Source of the DNA: Chimonanthus salicifolius
Lineage: Eukaryota > Streptophyta > Magnoliopsida > Laurales > Calycanthaceae
Direction of reading: 5' to 3'
Length of the DNA: 64,000 bases
Assembly (NCBI GenBank): GCA_013350335.1
Contig: CM023535.1
Span: 31,714,991-31,778,990 of the forward strand
Both the position numbers and the translations under genes were made by a program. The notes under the pieces were generated by a model that worked only from the letters and a program-made list of their open reading frames with translations, was not told the DNA's origin and did not search any database. This document shows, piece after piece, positions 59,801-61,982 of this stretch (within the stretch, counting starts at the first letter, position 1; the number at the start of each line of letters is the position of its first letter).

Positions 59801-60572
59801 TATTCCTCACATTTATAAGCCAGTACTAGTATAAGGAAAACCACAACACTTAAGACAACTTGCTAACGAAGTGTGCTAACCTCCAAAACTTGCATCATGT
59901 AGTCATTAAAACTTCTTAAATTATCTTTTTGAGCTTCTTGGACAGCTGAGACCATTGCCATTTCATGAACCTGAGATGTAACAGAATCCAACCTGAATTA
60001 GACTGAGTAAAAAGACACGTGAGAAATGTTGGCATGTTATATGCTTCTGCCTCTTCTTGAATTCATCAAGTTTCTCAAACAAATGTCACTATATCATCAC
60101 CAGATAATGACGATTCATATAACATGGCAGGCAACTGTGTAAACATAGTTAAAAACCCAATATGTAAGGCTAAATTTTATGTAAAAATTTCTCTGAGATG
60201 CATGGTTCAGTAAAACACACAGCACCTTGTCCCACTTTGTGCTTGGGGCCTGGAACTACACAACACAGAATCTAATTTTTCTGCATTTGTGTTAAAAAGC
60301 CAGCATCTTTCCATTTCCAACCTAAAACATTCCATGTATCAATTTCGGTGGAAAAGGATCCATTGAATCCTTTCTTGTTTCAGGAAATCAAAACGGTAAC
60401 ATGAAAAGATGGATTTATGTAATTATACAACTAGAGAACAAGAGAAGTGATTTAGGCTATAACTTTCGAAATCAAAATCATCTCCTAACAAATTCAAAAT
60501 TTGGAAAGTTACCTGCTGTAAATACTCCTCAACAGATGTGGCCTCACCAGGAAAGACATCCTCAAATGTTGT
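5674..60572 (-). CDS. NUP93: NUP93 (Nic96-family) nucleoporin, partial, ten exons
   Basis: NUP93 is the structural scaffold of the inner ring of the nuclear pore complex. It anchors the Nup62 channel complex through its N-terminal part and builds the ring through a long alpha-helical solenoid. Ten exons on the minus strand, read right to left, give about 652 codons collinear with plant NUP93, whose usual length is roughly 860-870 residues. The missing N-terminal exons lie right of 60572 or outside the window; the missing C-terminal exons lie left of 1. Exons are 60572-60513, 59970-59881, 51646-51383, 41977-41882, 41607-41473, 40058-40005, 39902-39819, 26975-26889, 14383-13480 and 5855-5674. 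Every intron is GT-AG except the one after 41473, which is GC-AG. One extra base in the 904-bp exon shifts the frame. Family membership rests on motifs such as [43 protein letters not shown] and [20 protein letters not shown]. Introns reach 12.8 kb and are filled with transposons. Confidence 0.93.
6055..7082 (-). mobile_element. Gypsy-family solo LTR (family L1k)
   Basis: This 1028-bp solo LTR reads, on the plus strand, TATGCAGGACAAGGG...TGCTCCACATCA and is flanked by ATAAA on both sides (6050-6054 and 7083-7087). Five further copies of the family occur in the window. The copy at 11962-12972 is joined to a primer-binding site and Gypsy protease, which gives the assignment. It lies in NUP93 intron 9 in the same transcriptional direction as the gene. 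Confidence 0.85.
7672..9654 (+). pseudogene. LINE ORF1 with DUF4283 and zinc knuckle, frameshifted
   Basis: ORF1 protein of a plant L1 LINE, an RNA-binding partner of the element transcript. The likely start is the ATG at 7672 ([14 protein letters not shown]). The open frame also extends upstream through a CT-rich leader that reads as low-complexity protein and is probably untranslated. An N-terminal charged region is followed by two tandem 81-residue units. The DUF4283 domain comes next ([40 protein letters not shown], then [10 protein letters not shown] and [10 protein letters not shown]). A zinc-knuckle start ([11 protein letters not shown]) ends it. Frame is lost at about 8600 (7-bp duplication), about 8945 and about 9248, so it is dead. 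Confidence 0.78.
8193..8690 (+). repeat. 243-bp in-frame tandem duplication within LINE ORF1
   Basis: Two near-identical units begin at about 8193 and 8436, 243 bp (81 codons) apart, each containing [29 protein letters not shown] and [17 protein letters not shown]. The second unit carries a 7-bp tandem duplication of ACTCCAT at about 8595-8609 that breaks the frame. The units differ at few positions, so the duplication is fairly recent. Confidence 0.85.
10020..10641 (+). mobile_element. Copia 3' fragment: RNase H end plus LTR
   Basis: The coding remnant reads [12 protein letters not shown], a stop, [20 protein letters not shown] and [20 protein letters not shown], the C-terminal RNase H of Copia pol. 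A polypurine tract (AGCTTGAGGGGGAG) precedes an LTR from 10383 (TGTTGTGGGACAC) to 10641 (TTTTCTACA). This LTR resembles those of the Copia at 30695-36184, so they belong to one family. The 5' part is missing. At the right edge it abuts the Gypsy remnant directly. Confidence 0.82.
10637..10999 (-). pseudogene. Gypsy integrase C-terminal fragment
   Basis: The fragment carries [38 protein letters not shown] and [17 protein letters not shown], the C-terminal region after the integrase core in Ty3 elements. The catalytic core is missing. The frame ends close to the abutting Copia LTR. Confidence 0.72.
10642..12972 (-). mobile_element. Gypsy (Ty3) remnant with 5' LTR
   Basis: Reading leftward: LTR 12972-11962 (TGATGCAGAGCA...CCTGCTTCA); primer-binding site TTGGTATCAGAGCCAA at about 11944-11961; protease region 11764-11087; integrase C-terminal region 10999-10637. 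Reverse transcriptase, RNase H and the integrase core are deleted between the last two, and the 3' LTR is missing. The LTR is the same family as the solo LTRs at 6055, 19130, 55377, 56406 and 57262, tying that family to Gypsy. Confidence 0.82.
11087..11764 (-). pseudogene. Gypsy aspartic protease region with mutated active site
   Basis: Retropepsin of a Ty3 element, which matures the gag-pol protein. The frame shows [20 protein letters not shown] where the family has a D-S/T-G catalytic triplet, then [20 protein letters not shown], typical of the flap-to-C-terminal half, and [13 protein letters not shown]. The first residue of the triplet reads Asn rather than Asp, so the enzyme would be inactive. 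No reverse transcriptase follows in this element. Confidence 0.75.
13256..13290. repeat. GAT-type microsatellite
   Basis: Imperfect GATGATGAAGATGATGACGAT repeat about 45 bp past the LINE poly-A tail, in NUP93 intron 9. Confidence 0.8.
13480..14383 (-). CDS. NUP93: NUP93 large exon carrying a one-base frameshift
   Basis: This is the core solenoid exon: [20 protein letters not shown], then [60 protein letters not shown] and [20 protein letters not shown]. The acceptor is TACCACAG before CTTCAAGAG; the donor is GACAAA followed by GTAAGT. The exon is 904 bp where 903 would keep frame. After LLEAARQ the open frame runs into VSRIGAL and a stop, while the expected CHELGLYDK lies in the next frame. 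The extra base is in the AA at about 13508-13509. The exon is otherwise clean. This is either a sequencing error or a true truncation that would remove about the last 200 residues. Confidence 0.93.
14384..15559. other. NUP93 intron 8 start, nothing recognised
   Basis: No conserved protein motif or bounded repeat was recognised on either strand. The segment at about 15000-15500 could be the 3' UTR of the minus-strand LINE that follows, but no poly-A end is visible. Confidence 0.4.
15560..16692 (-). mobile_element. LINE ORF2 remnant: zf-RVT and RNase H end
   Basis: On the minus strand, 16692-16498 reads [20 protein letters not shown] then [20 protein letters not shown], the zinc-binding region (zf-RVT) that follows reverse transcriptase in plant LINEs. 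Further left, 15820-15570 reads [20 protein letters not shown] and [14 protein letters not shown], the RNase H C-terminus. A Copia-like solo LTR at 16027-16251 sits between the two parts. Frames are broken. Confidence 0.75.
16027..16251 (+). mobile_element. Solo LTR, same family as the element at 61983
   Basis: Sequence from TATTGAGATATATTTAGCAG through TATAAATATAAATGATAGG to GTATTAGTCA matches by eye the LTR at 61983-62208 along its full length. A convincing 5-bp duplication was not found, so it may be a fragment. Confidence 0.75.
17238..17369 (+). pseudogene. Copia protease/pre-integrase fragment
   Basis: The frame reads a degraded (S)[13 protein letters not shown] then [12 protein letters not shown], the stretch around the Copia protease active site and the start of the pre-integrase domain. 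The protein continues at 18978 beyond the LINE insertion as [15 protein letters not shown]. Confidence 0.7.
17370..18977 (+). mobile_element. LINE 3' part inserted in Copia, itself invaded by a Copia LTR
   Basis: Flanks GGGTCTTTTACT (17358-17369) and GGGTCTTTCACT (18978-18989) form a 12-bp duplication with one mismatch, and an A9 tail ends at 18977. The RNase H domain (about 17630-18065) shows [24 protein letters not shown] sequence, then [20 protein letters not shown] and [21 protein letters not shown] Copia LTR with primer-binding site interrupts it at 18179-18460. What lies between about 18461 and 18740 is not clearly assigned. Confidence 0.75.
18179..18460 (+). mobile_element. Copia 5' LTR fragment with primer-binding site
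   Basis: The sequence begins TATTGTGGGACCCAC (a TGTTGTGGG-type end with one change) and ends TATTTTCTACA, followed directly by TGGTATCAG, the usual tRNA-Met primer-binding site. It resembles the LTR at 58995-59484. Little internal sequence follows, so it is a fragment. Confidence 0.7.
18978..20265 (+). pseudogene. Copia pre-integrase and integrase zinc-binding region, interrupted
   Basis: From 18978 the frame reads [20 protein letters not shown] then [18 protein letters not shown], stops at the solo LTR (19130-19942), and resumes with [20 protein letters not shown] and [11 protein letters not shown], the HHCC zinc-binding part of integrase. It ends [11 protein letters not shown], the first catalytic Asp region, where a SINE interrupts. 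Confidence 0.78.
19130..19942 (+). mobile_element. Gypsy solo LTR (family L1k)
   Basis: TGATGCGGAGCACC...GTCCTGCATCA, 813 bp, with a perfect CATTG duplication (19125-19129 and 19943-19947). It contains a repetitive GTCCCAGATTAC/CTGTCCCAAA-type stretch at about 19585-19745 that is not in the other copies. It sits inside the Copia pre-integrase domain. Confidence 0.88.
20266..20438 (-). mobile_element. tRNA-derived SINE, full length
   Basis: Read on the minus strand it starts CCACACGGGGTAGCTCAACTGG (cut here for length: TAGCTCAACTGG is the A box) and has AGTTTGAGTCC as the B box of a pol III promoter. It ends in A9. The 17-bp duplication GTTTGGATGTCCCCTCT / GTTTGGATGTCTCCTCT (20249-20265 and 20439-20455) differs at one base. 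It interrupts the Copia integrase codons. Confidence 0.88.
20439..20579 (+). pseudogene. Copia integrase core fragment
   Basis: After the SINE the frame continues [20 protein letters not shown] then [31 protein letters not shown] is typical of the Copia integrase core between the first and second catalytic Asp. Confidence 0.78.
20580..21470 (+). other. Unidentified segment inside Copia integrase
   Basis: About 890 bp separates the integrase codons ending near YHFCNYL from those resuming at GEYLSHS, where about 20 expected residues are missing. It contains an open stretch reading STPSIAQ-like [20 protein letters not shown] and ends in a G-rich tract (21436-21475). No duplication or known motif was found. 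It may be a LINE piece or a filler from break repair. Confidence 0.45.
21471..23080 (+). pseudogene. Copia integrase C-terminal and reverse transcriptase
   Basis: The first part reads [13 protein letters not shown] then [18 protein letters not shown] and [13 protein letters not shown], the end of the integrase core with its catalytic Glu region. From about 22180 reverse transcriptase follows: [57 protein letters not shown] and a degraded [14 protein letters not shown], in which the second Asp of the usual YVDD is Asn. Several frame breaks and stops make it inactive. Confidence 0.82.
23081..23300 (-). mobile_element. tRNA-derived SINE, full length
   Basis: On the minus strand the head CCAAGGGTTAGCTTAGTGG holds the A box (TAGCTTAGTGG) and GGTTTAATCCC the B box of an internal pol III promoter. 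The body ends GACACCTGGACACCTTTGGT before an A9 tail. The flanking duplication is GATGATCCCA / GATGAATCCCA (23071-23080 and 23301-23311). Related 3' ends occur at 1-127 and 4239-4300. Confidence 0.87.
23301..23589 (+). pseudogene. Copia reverse transcriptase end / RNase H start
   Basis: The frame reads [20 protein letters not shown] then [20 protein letters not shown], the conserved stretch joining reverse transcriptase and RNase H in Copia. It is interrupted at 23589 by the hAT-like element, and the protein continues at 24594. Confidence 0.82.
23590..24585. mobile_element. hAT-like non-autonomous DNA transposon (family GTTGTC)
   Basis: This 996-bp element starts CAAGGTTGTCAAAATTG and ends TTTTTCACAACCTTG, giving inverted ends CAAGGTTGTSAAAA. 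The 8-bp duplication CTCGGGAT / CTTGGGAT (23582-23589 and 24586-24593) differs at one base. The left subterminal part has ATCGTGAATCGG, GTAAATCGCAAATGG and GAATCGTAAGATTC. The interior is an AT-rich TATAATATTGTATTA-type region with no coding potential. It interrupts the Copia RNase H. Confidence 0.85.
24586..24945 (+). pseudogene. Copia RNase H C-terminal part
   Basis: The frame reads [60 protein letters not shown] and [12 protein letters not shown], the end of Copia pol. The polypurine tract and 3' LTR follow. Confidence 0.85.
24991..25416 (+). repeat. Copia 3' LTR enlarged by internal tandem repeats
   Basis: The LTR starts TGTTGTAAATGTTGTAGTAA like its partner at 16966. The block TTTTACACGCGCATTTGACC with its GGATATCATTGATTGTAA follow-on occurs four times (about 25018, 25105, 25204 and 25257) against once in the 5' LTR. 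(GT)n at about 25240-25315 and (TC)n at about 25339-25361 are also present. Part of the polypurine tract is copied within (about 25160). Confidence 0.75.
25525..25800 (-). pseudogene. Gypsy gag zinc knuckle and protease fragment
   Basis: Read leftward, [15 protein letters not shown] is a CCHC zinc knuckle of the kind before Ty3 protease. After stops, [20 protein letters not shown] then [13 protein letters not shown] follows, with the DSG triplet of a retropepsin present. No further domains follow, so it is a short relic in NUP93 intron 8. Confidence 0.7.
25801..26888. other. NUP93 intron 8 end near exon at 26889, nothing recognised
   Basis: No gene or bounded repeat was seen. A G-rich tract (about 26168-26203, GGTGGGAGGGGGTGGGTGGG) and an ATGTATGTAAGTATG repeat near 26690-26730 are notable. 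Confidence 0.45.
26889..26975 (-). CDS. NUP93: NUP93 exon
   Basis: Eighty-seven bases encode 29 residues, from [20 protein letters not shown] to RVAQHFAPQ. The acceptor is TTTGCAG before ATATACTTT; the donor is CCTCAG followed by GTATAG. It stands alone between introns of 12.8 and 12.5 kb, and its boundaries fit both neighbours in phase 0. Confidence 0.93.
26976..28138. other. NUP93 intron 7 sequence, nothing recognised
   Basis: AT-rich sequence without recognised motif on either strand. The giant solo LTR begins at 28139 after CAAGT. Confidence 0.4.
29796..30295 (+). repeat. Degenerate tandem array, about 63-bp period, eight units
   Basis: Units begin with CGCARRGTTRGAYA-type sequence at about 29796, 29854, 29914, 29979, 30044, 30108, 30174 and 30237, each followed by a variant of GGTACTRRCTTARTAAGACG or GTCAACTTGGTAAGGCG. 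Two unit subtypes alternate in the second half. It lies inside the giant LTR. Confidence 0.8.
30695..30962 (-). repeat. Copia 3' LTR
   Basis: 268 bp, TG...CA ends, preceded on its own strand by the polypurine tract. It is closely similar to the LTR at 10383-10641. Confidence 0.9.
31195..32404 (-). pseudogene. Copia reverse transcriptase and RNase H
   Basis: Reverse transcriptase starts [60 protein letters not shown] and [20 protein letters not shown]. The YVDD active-site region is degraded: [18 protein letters not shown] shows that residues around the first Asp have been lost, along with a frame change near 31905-31950. RNase H follows: [40 protein letters not shown] and a stop after LIMFCDN. 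Not functional as read. Confidence 0.87.
32650..33990 (-). pseudogene. Copia protease end and integrase
   Basis: [15 protein letters not shown] at about 33990-33945 carries the protease DSG triplet. Then [29 protein letters not shown] and [18 protein letters not shown] with CQYGKH give the pre-integrase HHCC region. [31 protein letters not shown] and [11 protein letters not shown] hold the integrase catalytic Asp, Asp and Glu positions. A stop ends the frame at 33138. [20 protein letters not shown] then continues after a break. The enzyme would join element DNA to the host genome; here it is broken. Confidence 0.85.
34164..35040 (-). pseudogene. Copia gag with zinc knuckle
   Basis: Gag forms the particle that packages element RNA. 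The likely start is the ATG at 35040-35038 ([20 protein letters not shown]). The Copia gag N-terminal pattern follows: [20 protein letters not shown] and [13 protein letters not shown] premature stop comes after NNSLVQA (about 34797). Further on, [20 protein letters not shown] is a CCHC zinc knuckle (about 34240-34200). The region uses at least three frames and cannot make intact protein. A longer open frame runs upstream into the leader but lacks family features. Confidence 0.8.
35911..36184 (-). repeat. Copia 5' LTR
   Basis: 274 bp, TG...CA ends, followed inward by the primer-binding site at 35910-35901. It carries a 6-bp insertion (AGAGAC-type) relative to the 3' LTR. Confidence 0.9.
36500..37085 (+). 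repeat. CCATGG-rich degenerate minisatellite in giant LTR
   Basis: Short units such as TACCCATGGATGGAT and CCCATGRTAGACATATTGGT recur every about 18-30 bp. The reverse counterpart is at about 45160-45960 in the other LTR copy. The unit is an 'ATG/CAT' palindrome-rich motif without open coding frame. Confidence 0.75.
37393..39818. other. NUP93 intron 7 sequence next to exon at 39819
   Basis: No gene is recognised. Around 37765-37935 a CCCGACC/GGGTCGGGTTGGG stretch resembles the ends of the MITEs at 40395 and 50775, but I could not define its borders. A C-rich/CT tract near 38240-38265 is also visible. Confidence 0.4.
39819..39902 (-). CDS. NUP93: NUP93 exon
   Basis: Eighty-four bases encode 28 residues, starting [20 protein letters not shown] and ending LVDTTWQQ. 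The acceptor is CATACAG before ATACGT; the donor is CAGCAG followed by GTTCTT. The next intron is the longest in the window, 12.8 kb, and holds the giant solo LTR and a Copia element. Confidence 0.93.
40005..40058 (-). CDS. NUP93: NUP93 exon
   Basis: Fifty-four bases encode [18 protein letters not shown]. The acceptor is TTGTAG before GCTGCTCTT; the donor is CTGCGA followed by GTTTGT. Joining to the next exon gives [16 protein letters not shown], as in the family. The intron between them is only 102 bp. Confidence 0.92.
40117..40187. repeat. GAT/ATC microsatellite
   Basis: (GAT)n-type repeat followed by an ATC-type repeat, forming a partially self-complementary tract about 60 bp upstream of the NUP93 exon at 40005-40058 in the gene's direction. 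RTE-type LINEs end in such repeats, but no LINE body is visible here. Confidence 0.65.
40395..40973. mobile_element. hAT-type MITE (family GGGGTGTTCA)
   Basis: This 579-bp element runs from TAGGGGTGTTCATTTGTCCG to GTGAACAAGCATG, with a perfect 8-bp duplication TTTACCAC (40387-40394 and 40974-40981). The subterminal parts carry complementary GGCCCGAACCC and GGGCTTG / CAAGCCC-type blocks. A second copy is at 50775-51349. Non-coding; the eight-base duplication supports hAT. Confidence 0.87.
41473..41607 (-). CDS. NUP93: NUP93 exon with a GC splice donor
   Basis: The exon is 135 bp (45 codons), starting [20 protein letters not shown] and ending [12 protein letters not shown]. The acceptor is TGTTTCAG before ACTTTGGTA. 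Its donor is CAG followed by GCAAGA, a GC-AG intron with an otherwise strong consensus. No nearby GT gives the conserved junction HPAQ-AALGG, so the GC donor is required by the protein. Confidence 0.93.
41882..41977 (-). CDS. NUP93: NUP93 exon
   Basis: Ninety-six bases encode 32 residues, [20 protein letters not shown] followed by [12 protein letters not shown]. The acceptor is CATAG before CCTGCTACA; the donor is ATTCAG followed by GTATAC. It joins the neighbouring exons in phase 0. The preceding intron is 9.4 kb and the following one 274 bp. Confidence 0.93.
42430..43151 (-). pseudogene. RTE-type LINE, C-terminal part of reverse transcriptase protein
   Basis: Reading leftward: [57 protein letters not shown]. 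After a frame change near 42880 it continues [40 protein letters not shown] and GTRRRGRPL. This is the hallmark C-terminus of plant RTE LINEs. A GAT/GAC trinucleotide tail follows at about 42496-42460, the kind of short repeat with which RTE elements end. The 5' part is lost. Confidence 0.85.
45160..45960 (-). repeat. CCATGG-rich degenerate minisatellite, second copy
   Basis: Repeats such as ACCATGGGACC, ATCCATGGGAATAA and CTACCATGAGACCAA recur over 800 bp. It corresponds in reverse to 36500-37085 and is longer by eye. Confidence 0.75.
46640..46895. repeat. Tandem array of CACGTG-bearing units
   Basis: Six units each begin with CACGTGAGGGAYGCACCCAT. The CACGTG starts are at 46640, 46682, 46726, 46768, 46812 and 46853, giving alternating spacings of 42 and 44 bp, i.e. 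an 86-bp dimer. A lone unit is at 46399. CACGTG is the plant G-box core; copy 1 has only a few counterparts (near 30555 and 30595). Confidence 0.85.
47505..48961. mobile_element. hAT-like non-autonomous transposon, innermost copy
   Basis: This 1457-bp element starts CAAGGTTGTCAAAATCG and ends CGATTTCGACAACCTTG, an almost perfect 17-bp inverted repeat, with a perfect 8-bp duplication CCCACAAC (47497-47504 and 48962-48969). The left subterminal part has GTGAATCGTGAATCGTAAATC; the right has GATTCGAATCGCACGATTCA and its repeats. The empty site is visible in the other LTR copy near 28730 (CACCACAACCATTATC on the reverse strand). No transposase is present. Confidence 0.92.
47935..48205. repeat. About 66-bp AT-rich minisatellite inside hAT-like element
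   Basis: About four units of GTGTACTATTTTAAATAATA followed by AACTATTTAATTGAGATGTG occur in tandem. Two related units are at 43725-43815 in the outer hAT-like copy, so the array predates or varies within the family. Confidence 0.75.
50775..51349. mobile_element. hAT-type MITE (family GGGGTGTTCA), near a NUP93 splice donor
   Basis: About 575 bp from TAAGGGGTGTTCATTTGTCT to CTCGTGAACAAGCCT, with flanks TTTGGGAC and ATTGGGAC (seven of eight matching). It aligns by eye with 40395-40973 in both arms and the middle. It ends about 33 bp from the NUP93 exon at 51383, inside intron 3. Confidence 0.8.
51383..51646 (-). CDS. NUP93: NUP93 exon
   Basis: The exon is 264 bp (88 codons), starting [17 protein letters not shown] and ending ARVPGLPFM. 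It covers the serine/threonine-rich linker and the start of the solenoid ([13 protein letters not shown]). The acceptor is TGTTACAG before GATGACTGG; the donor is TTTATG followed by GTAAAT. A MITE ends only about 33 bp beyond the exon on the intron side (50775-51349), so little ancestral intron remains next to the donor. Confidence 0.94.
51647..53212. other. NUP93 intron 2 sequence, nothing recognised
   Basis: No protein motif or bounded repeat was seen. An (AG)n tract is at about 52909-52935. Confidence 0.4.
53213..55350 (-). mobile_element. Gypsy remnant: integrase end, gag relic, primer-binding site, 5' LTR
   Basis: Reading leftward: an LTR (right border unresolved, about 55350 to 54211, ending CTTGTCCTTCA); a primer-binding site-like TTTGGTATCATAGCCG (about 54199-54214 overlap); gag/protease debris (54060-53706); and integrase debris 53640-53213. 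The last contains [20 protein letters not shown] then [20 protein letters not shown], matching the C-terminal integrase pattern of the Gypsy at 10642. Reverse transcriptase is missing. Four TTAGGG hexamers are at 54807-54830 within the LTR. Confidence 0.65.
55377..56244 (+). mobile_element. Gypsy solo LTR (family L1k)
   Basis: TGATGCGAAGCATACC...TTGTGCTGCATCA, 868 bp, with a perfect ATCTC duplication (55372-55376 and 56245-56249). A TATA-like TATATAAGCC at about 55514 followed by CT-rich sequence matches the promoter-to-U5 layout of an LTR. Confidence 0.87.
56406..58761 (-). mobile_element. Gypsy solo LTR split by another LTR of its own family
   Basis: Plus-strand reading TGATGCAGGACAGGGG...TTCTCCGCATCA, bracketed by a perfect GGAAC duplication (56401-56405 and 58762-58766). 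An opposite-strand copy of the same family occupies 57262-58397. Net length is about 1.2 kb. Confidence 0.85.
57262..58397 (+). mobile_element. Gypsy solo LTR (family L1k), nested
   Basis: TGATGCGGAGCAG...TATCATGCATCA, 1136 bp, flanked by AGGTT and AGATT (one mismatch). A doubled 32-bp unit (CACTTAGGGGTATTTTGGTC) occurs at about 57390-57440. The U5 half is CT- and CCCT-rich. Confidence 0.85.
58995..59484 (-). mobile_element. Copia LTR with an internal ~210-bp tandem duplication
   Basis: On the minus strand it starts TGTTATGGGGCCCACTTC and ends ATTATTTTCGACA, resembling the LTR at 18179-18460. Units starting AAAATAATACTAGAAAGA are at about 59000 and 59209 and are near-identical for about 180 bp. 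A pyrimidine-rich CCCCCACCCCCTTCC to the right (59487-59501) would be the polypurine tract on the minus strand, so this is a 3' LTR. Confidence 0.7.
59485..59880. other. NUP93 intron 2 end next to exon at 59881
   Basis: Apart from the polypurine-like tract nothing is recognised. There is no Copia coding remnant. Confidence 0.4.
59881..59970 (-). CDS. NUP93: NUP93 exon
   Basis: Ninety bases encode thirty residues running from [10 protein letters not shown] to NDYMMQVLE. This is part of the N-terminal helical region that binds the Nup62 complex in the family. The acceptor is CATCTCAG before GTTCATGAA; the donor is TTGGAG followed by GTTAGC. It joins the next exon in phase 0 after an 8.2-kb intron, giving the junction [14 protein letters not shown]. 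Confidence 0.93.
60513..60572 (-). CDS. NUP93: NUP93 exon (first seen in window)
   Basis: Sixty bases encode [20 protein letters not shown], a highly conserved N-terminal stretch of plant NUP93. The acceptor reads GTTAAG before ACAACATTT and the donor is CAGCAG followed by GTAACT. The exon is in phase 0 and joins the next exon, which starts VHEMAM, across a 542-bp intron. The acceptor is less pyrimidine-rich than the others, so the exact 5' edge is slightly less certain than the rest. Upstream exons were not recognised between 60573 and 64000. Confidence 0.88.
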
Positions 60573-61982
60573 CTTAACAGAAAATGATAAAACAAATATC
60601 AGATGTCACGTAGAAAAAAGAAATGTCCACAATAAAAAACCTTTAAGGATGGCCTCAAGCAAGGTCCTACAAGGTACAGGCTAAAAGAAACGAAAGGGAG
60701 GCAGTTTGATCAAAGTAGGAGAAAAGACAATAGCATAGTATGCACCAACAGAAAGAGGATTGCTTTCACACTAATACATACATGTATGAGTTGCTATCCT
60801 TATGAGTCCCATTTACAAATTGCAATAAAACCAAATGTTTCTGATGGCCCATCCTCCTTTTGCACTTTATGTTTCCATTAAAATTATGAGCAGAAGTTCC
60901 AAACTAAAATACCTAGTTATGAATGTGGGTATGGGTATGGATATGCATGAAGGCAAGGGTATGGGAATGGAGGTATGTCACCACAATTTTGGAAGCATTG
61001 AATGCAGATACGGGCATGAGCTCATGGTATTGTTGTTACTGGTTTTCTTTTTCTTTTTTAACTGAATGATGTGCTCTTACTGTTGTTAGCATCTTTTCCT
61101 GTACGAATTAGCACTATTTAAACATTACTCCTATTTTAGTTATAATAATAAATATGACAGAAATAAGCAACCAGCTTGTTGTAATACCCAAGGAATCAGC
61201 CCCATAGAAAGTGGAAAATTATCACCAACCAACTTGTCGCTCCTACCTTCAAAAACAGAAAACAACAATTTGTAACTCCTTGGGGTTAATCAGCCTGCTA
61301 TCCATCCATCACCTTGGAAAATGGACAAGCACATATGGTATTTTATGGCAATTGATATCACATCTATGGAGCACCATGCACCAGATGTCAATATCTTATG
61401 TTGCATGAATTCTTTGACATTAAATGATGTGTTTGTGTCAGAAACATCTCTACATTGAATTCTTGAATGCCTTTATTAAATGATAGCATGAGATGAAGGT
61501 TGTTGCAACAAATTCTTGATTCTTTTAGTAATCACTACGATGTTATTTTCCAAGATAACAAAATATTACTAAAACTTCTCTTCTTTTAAAACCTAATTAC
61601 CTAATTAAGATATTAGCATGCATATTTCAGTATTTCATGATCGTTTAGAGTCAAATCTGCACATTACATTATTGATGTCAGTTTTACATGGTATTTCCAT
61701 TTAAACTAAATATTTGTTTAATTCTAAAAATATTATGAAGAATCCATGATTCCTACATTTTGTGACTAGCAAAAGAAGATACCCATTACAAATATCAGAT
61801 TCCAACAATTATACTATACCCATTGCAGCGGACATCATGGACAGCCTTGCTAGTGACATGTACCTAGACAGCATTGAGGACATCACATTGGCCTTCATGG
61901 ACCAGTTAGACCCAATTCAGGCCAAGCCCAAGTCCAAACCTACCAGGCCCAACAAATCAAGACCCAAGACACCCAAGCCTAA
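60573..61982. other. Intron upstream of first seen NUP93 exon, nothing firm
   Basis: No NUP93 exon was found here. An open frame starting at 61762 (MTSKRRYPLQISDSNNYT, then PIAADIMDSLASDMYLDSIE and a KPKSKPTRPNKSRPKTPKP tail) runs into the LTR at 61983. I do not recognise it. Its lysine/proline-rich end and the LTR insertion suggest a broken coding relic. Confidence 0.4.

Noticed and set aside
59881..60572. A distinct small gene at the right side
   Set aside because: The two coding pieces join in frame with the NUP93 exon at 51646 and match its N-terminal region.
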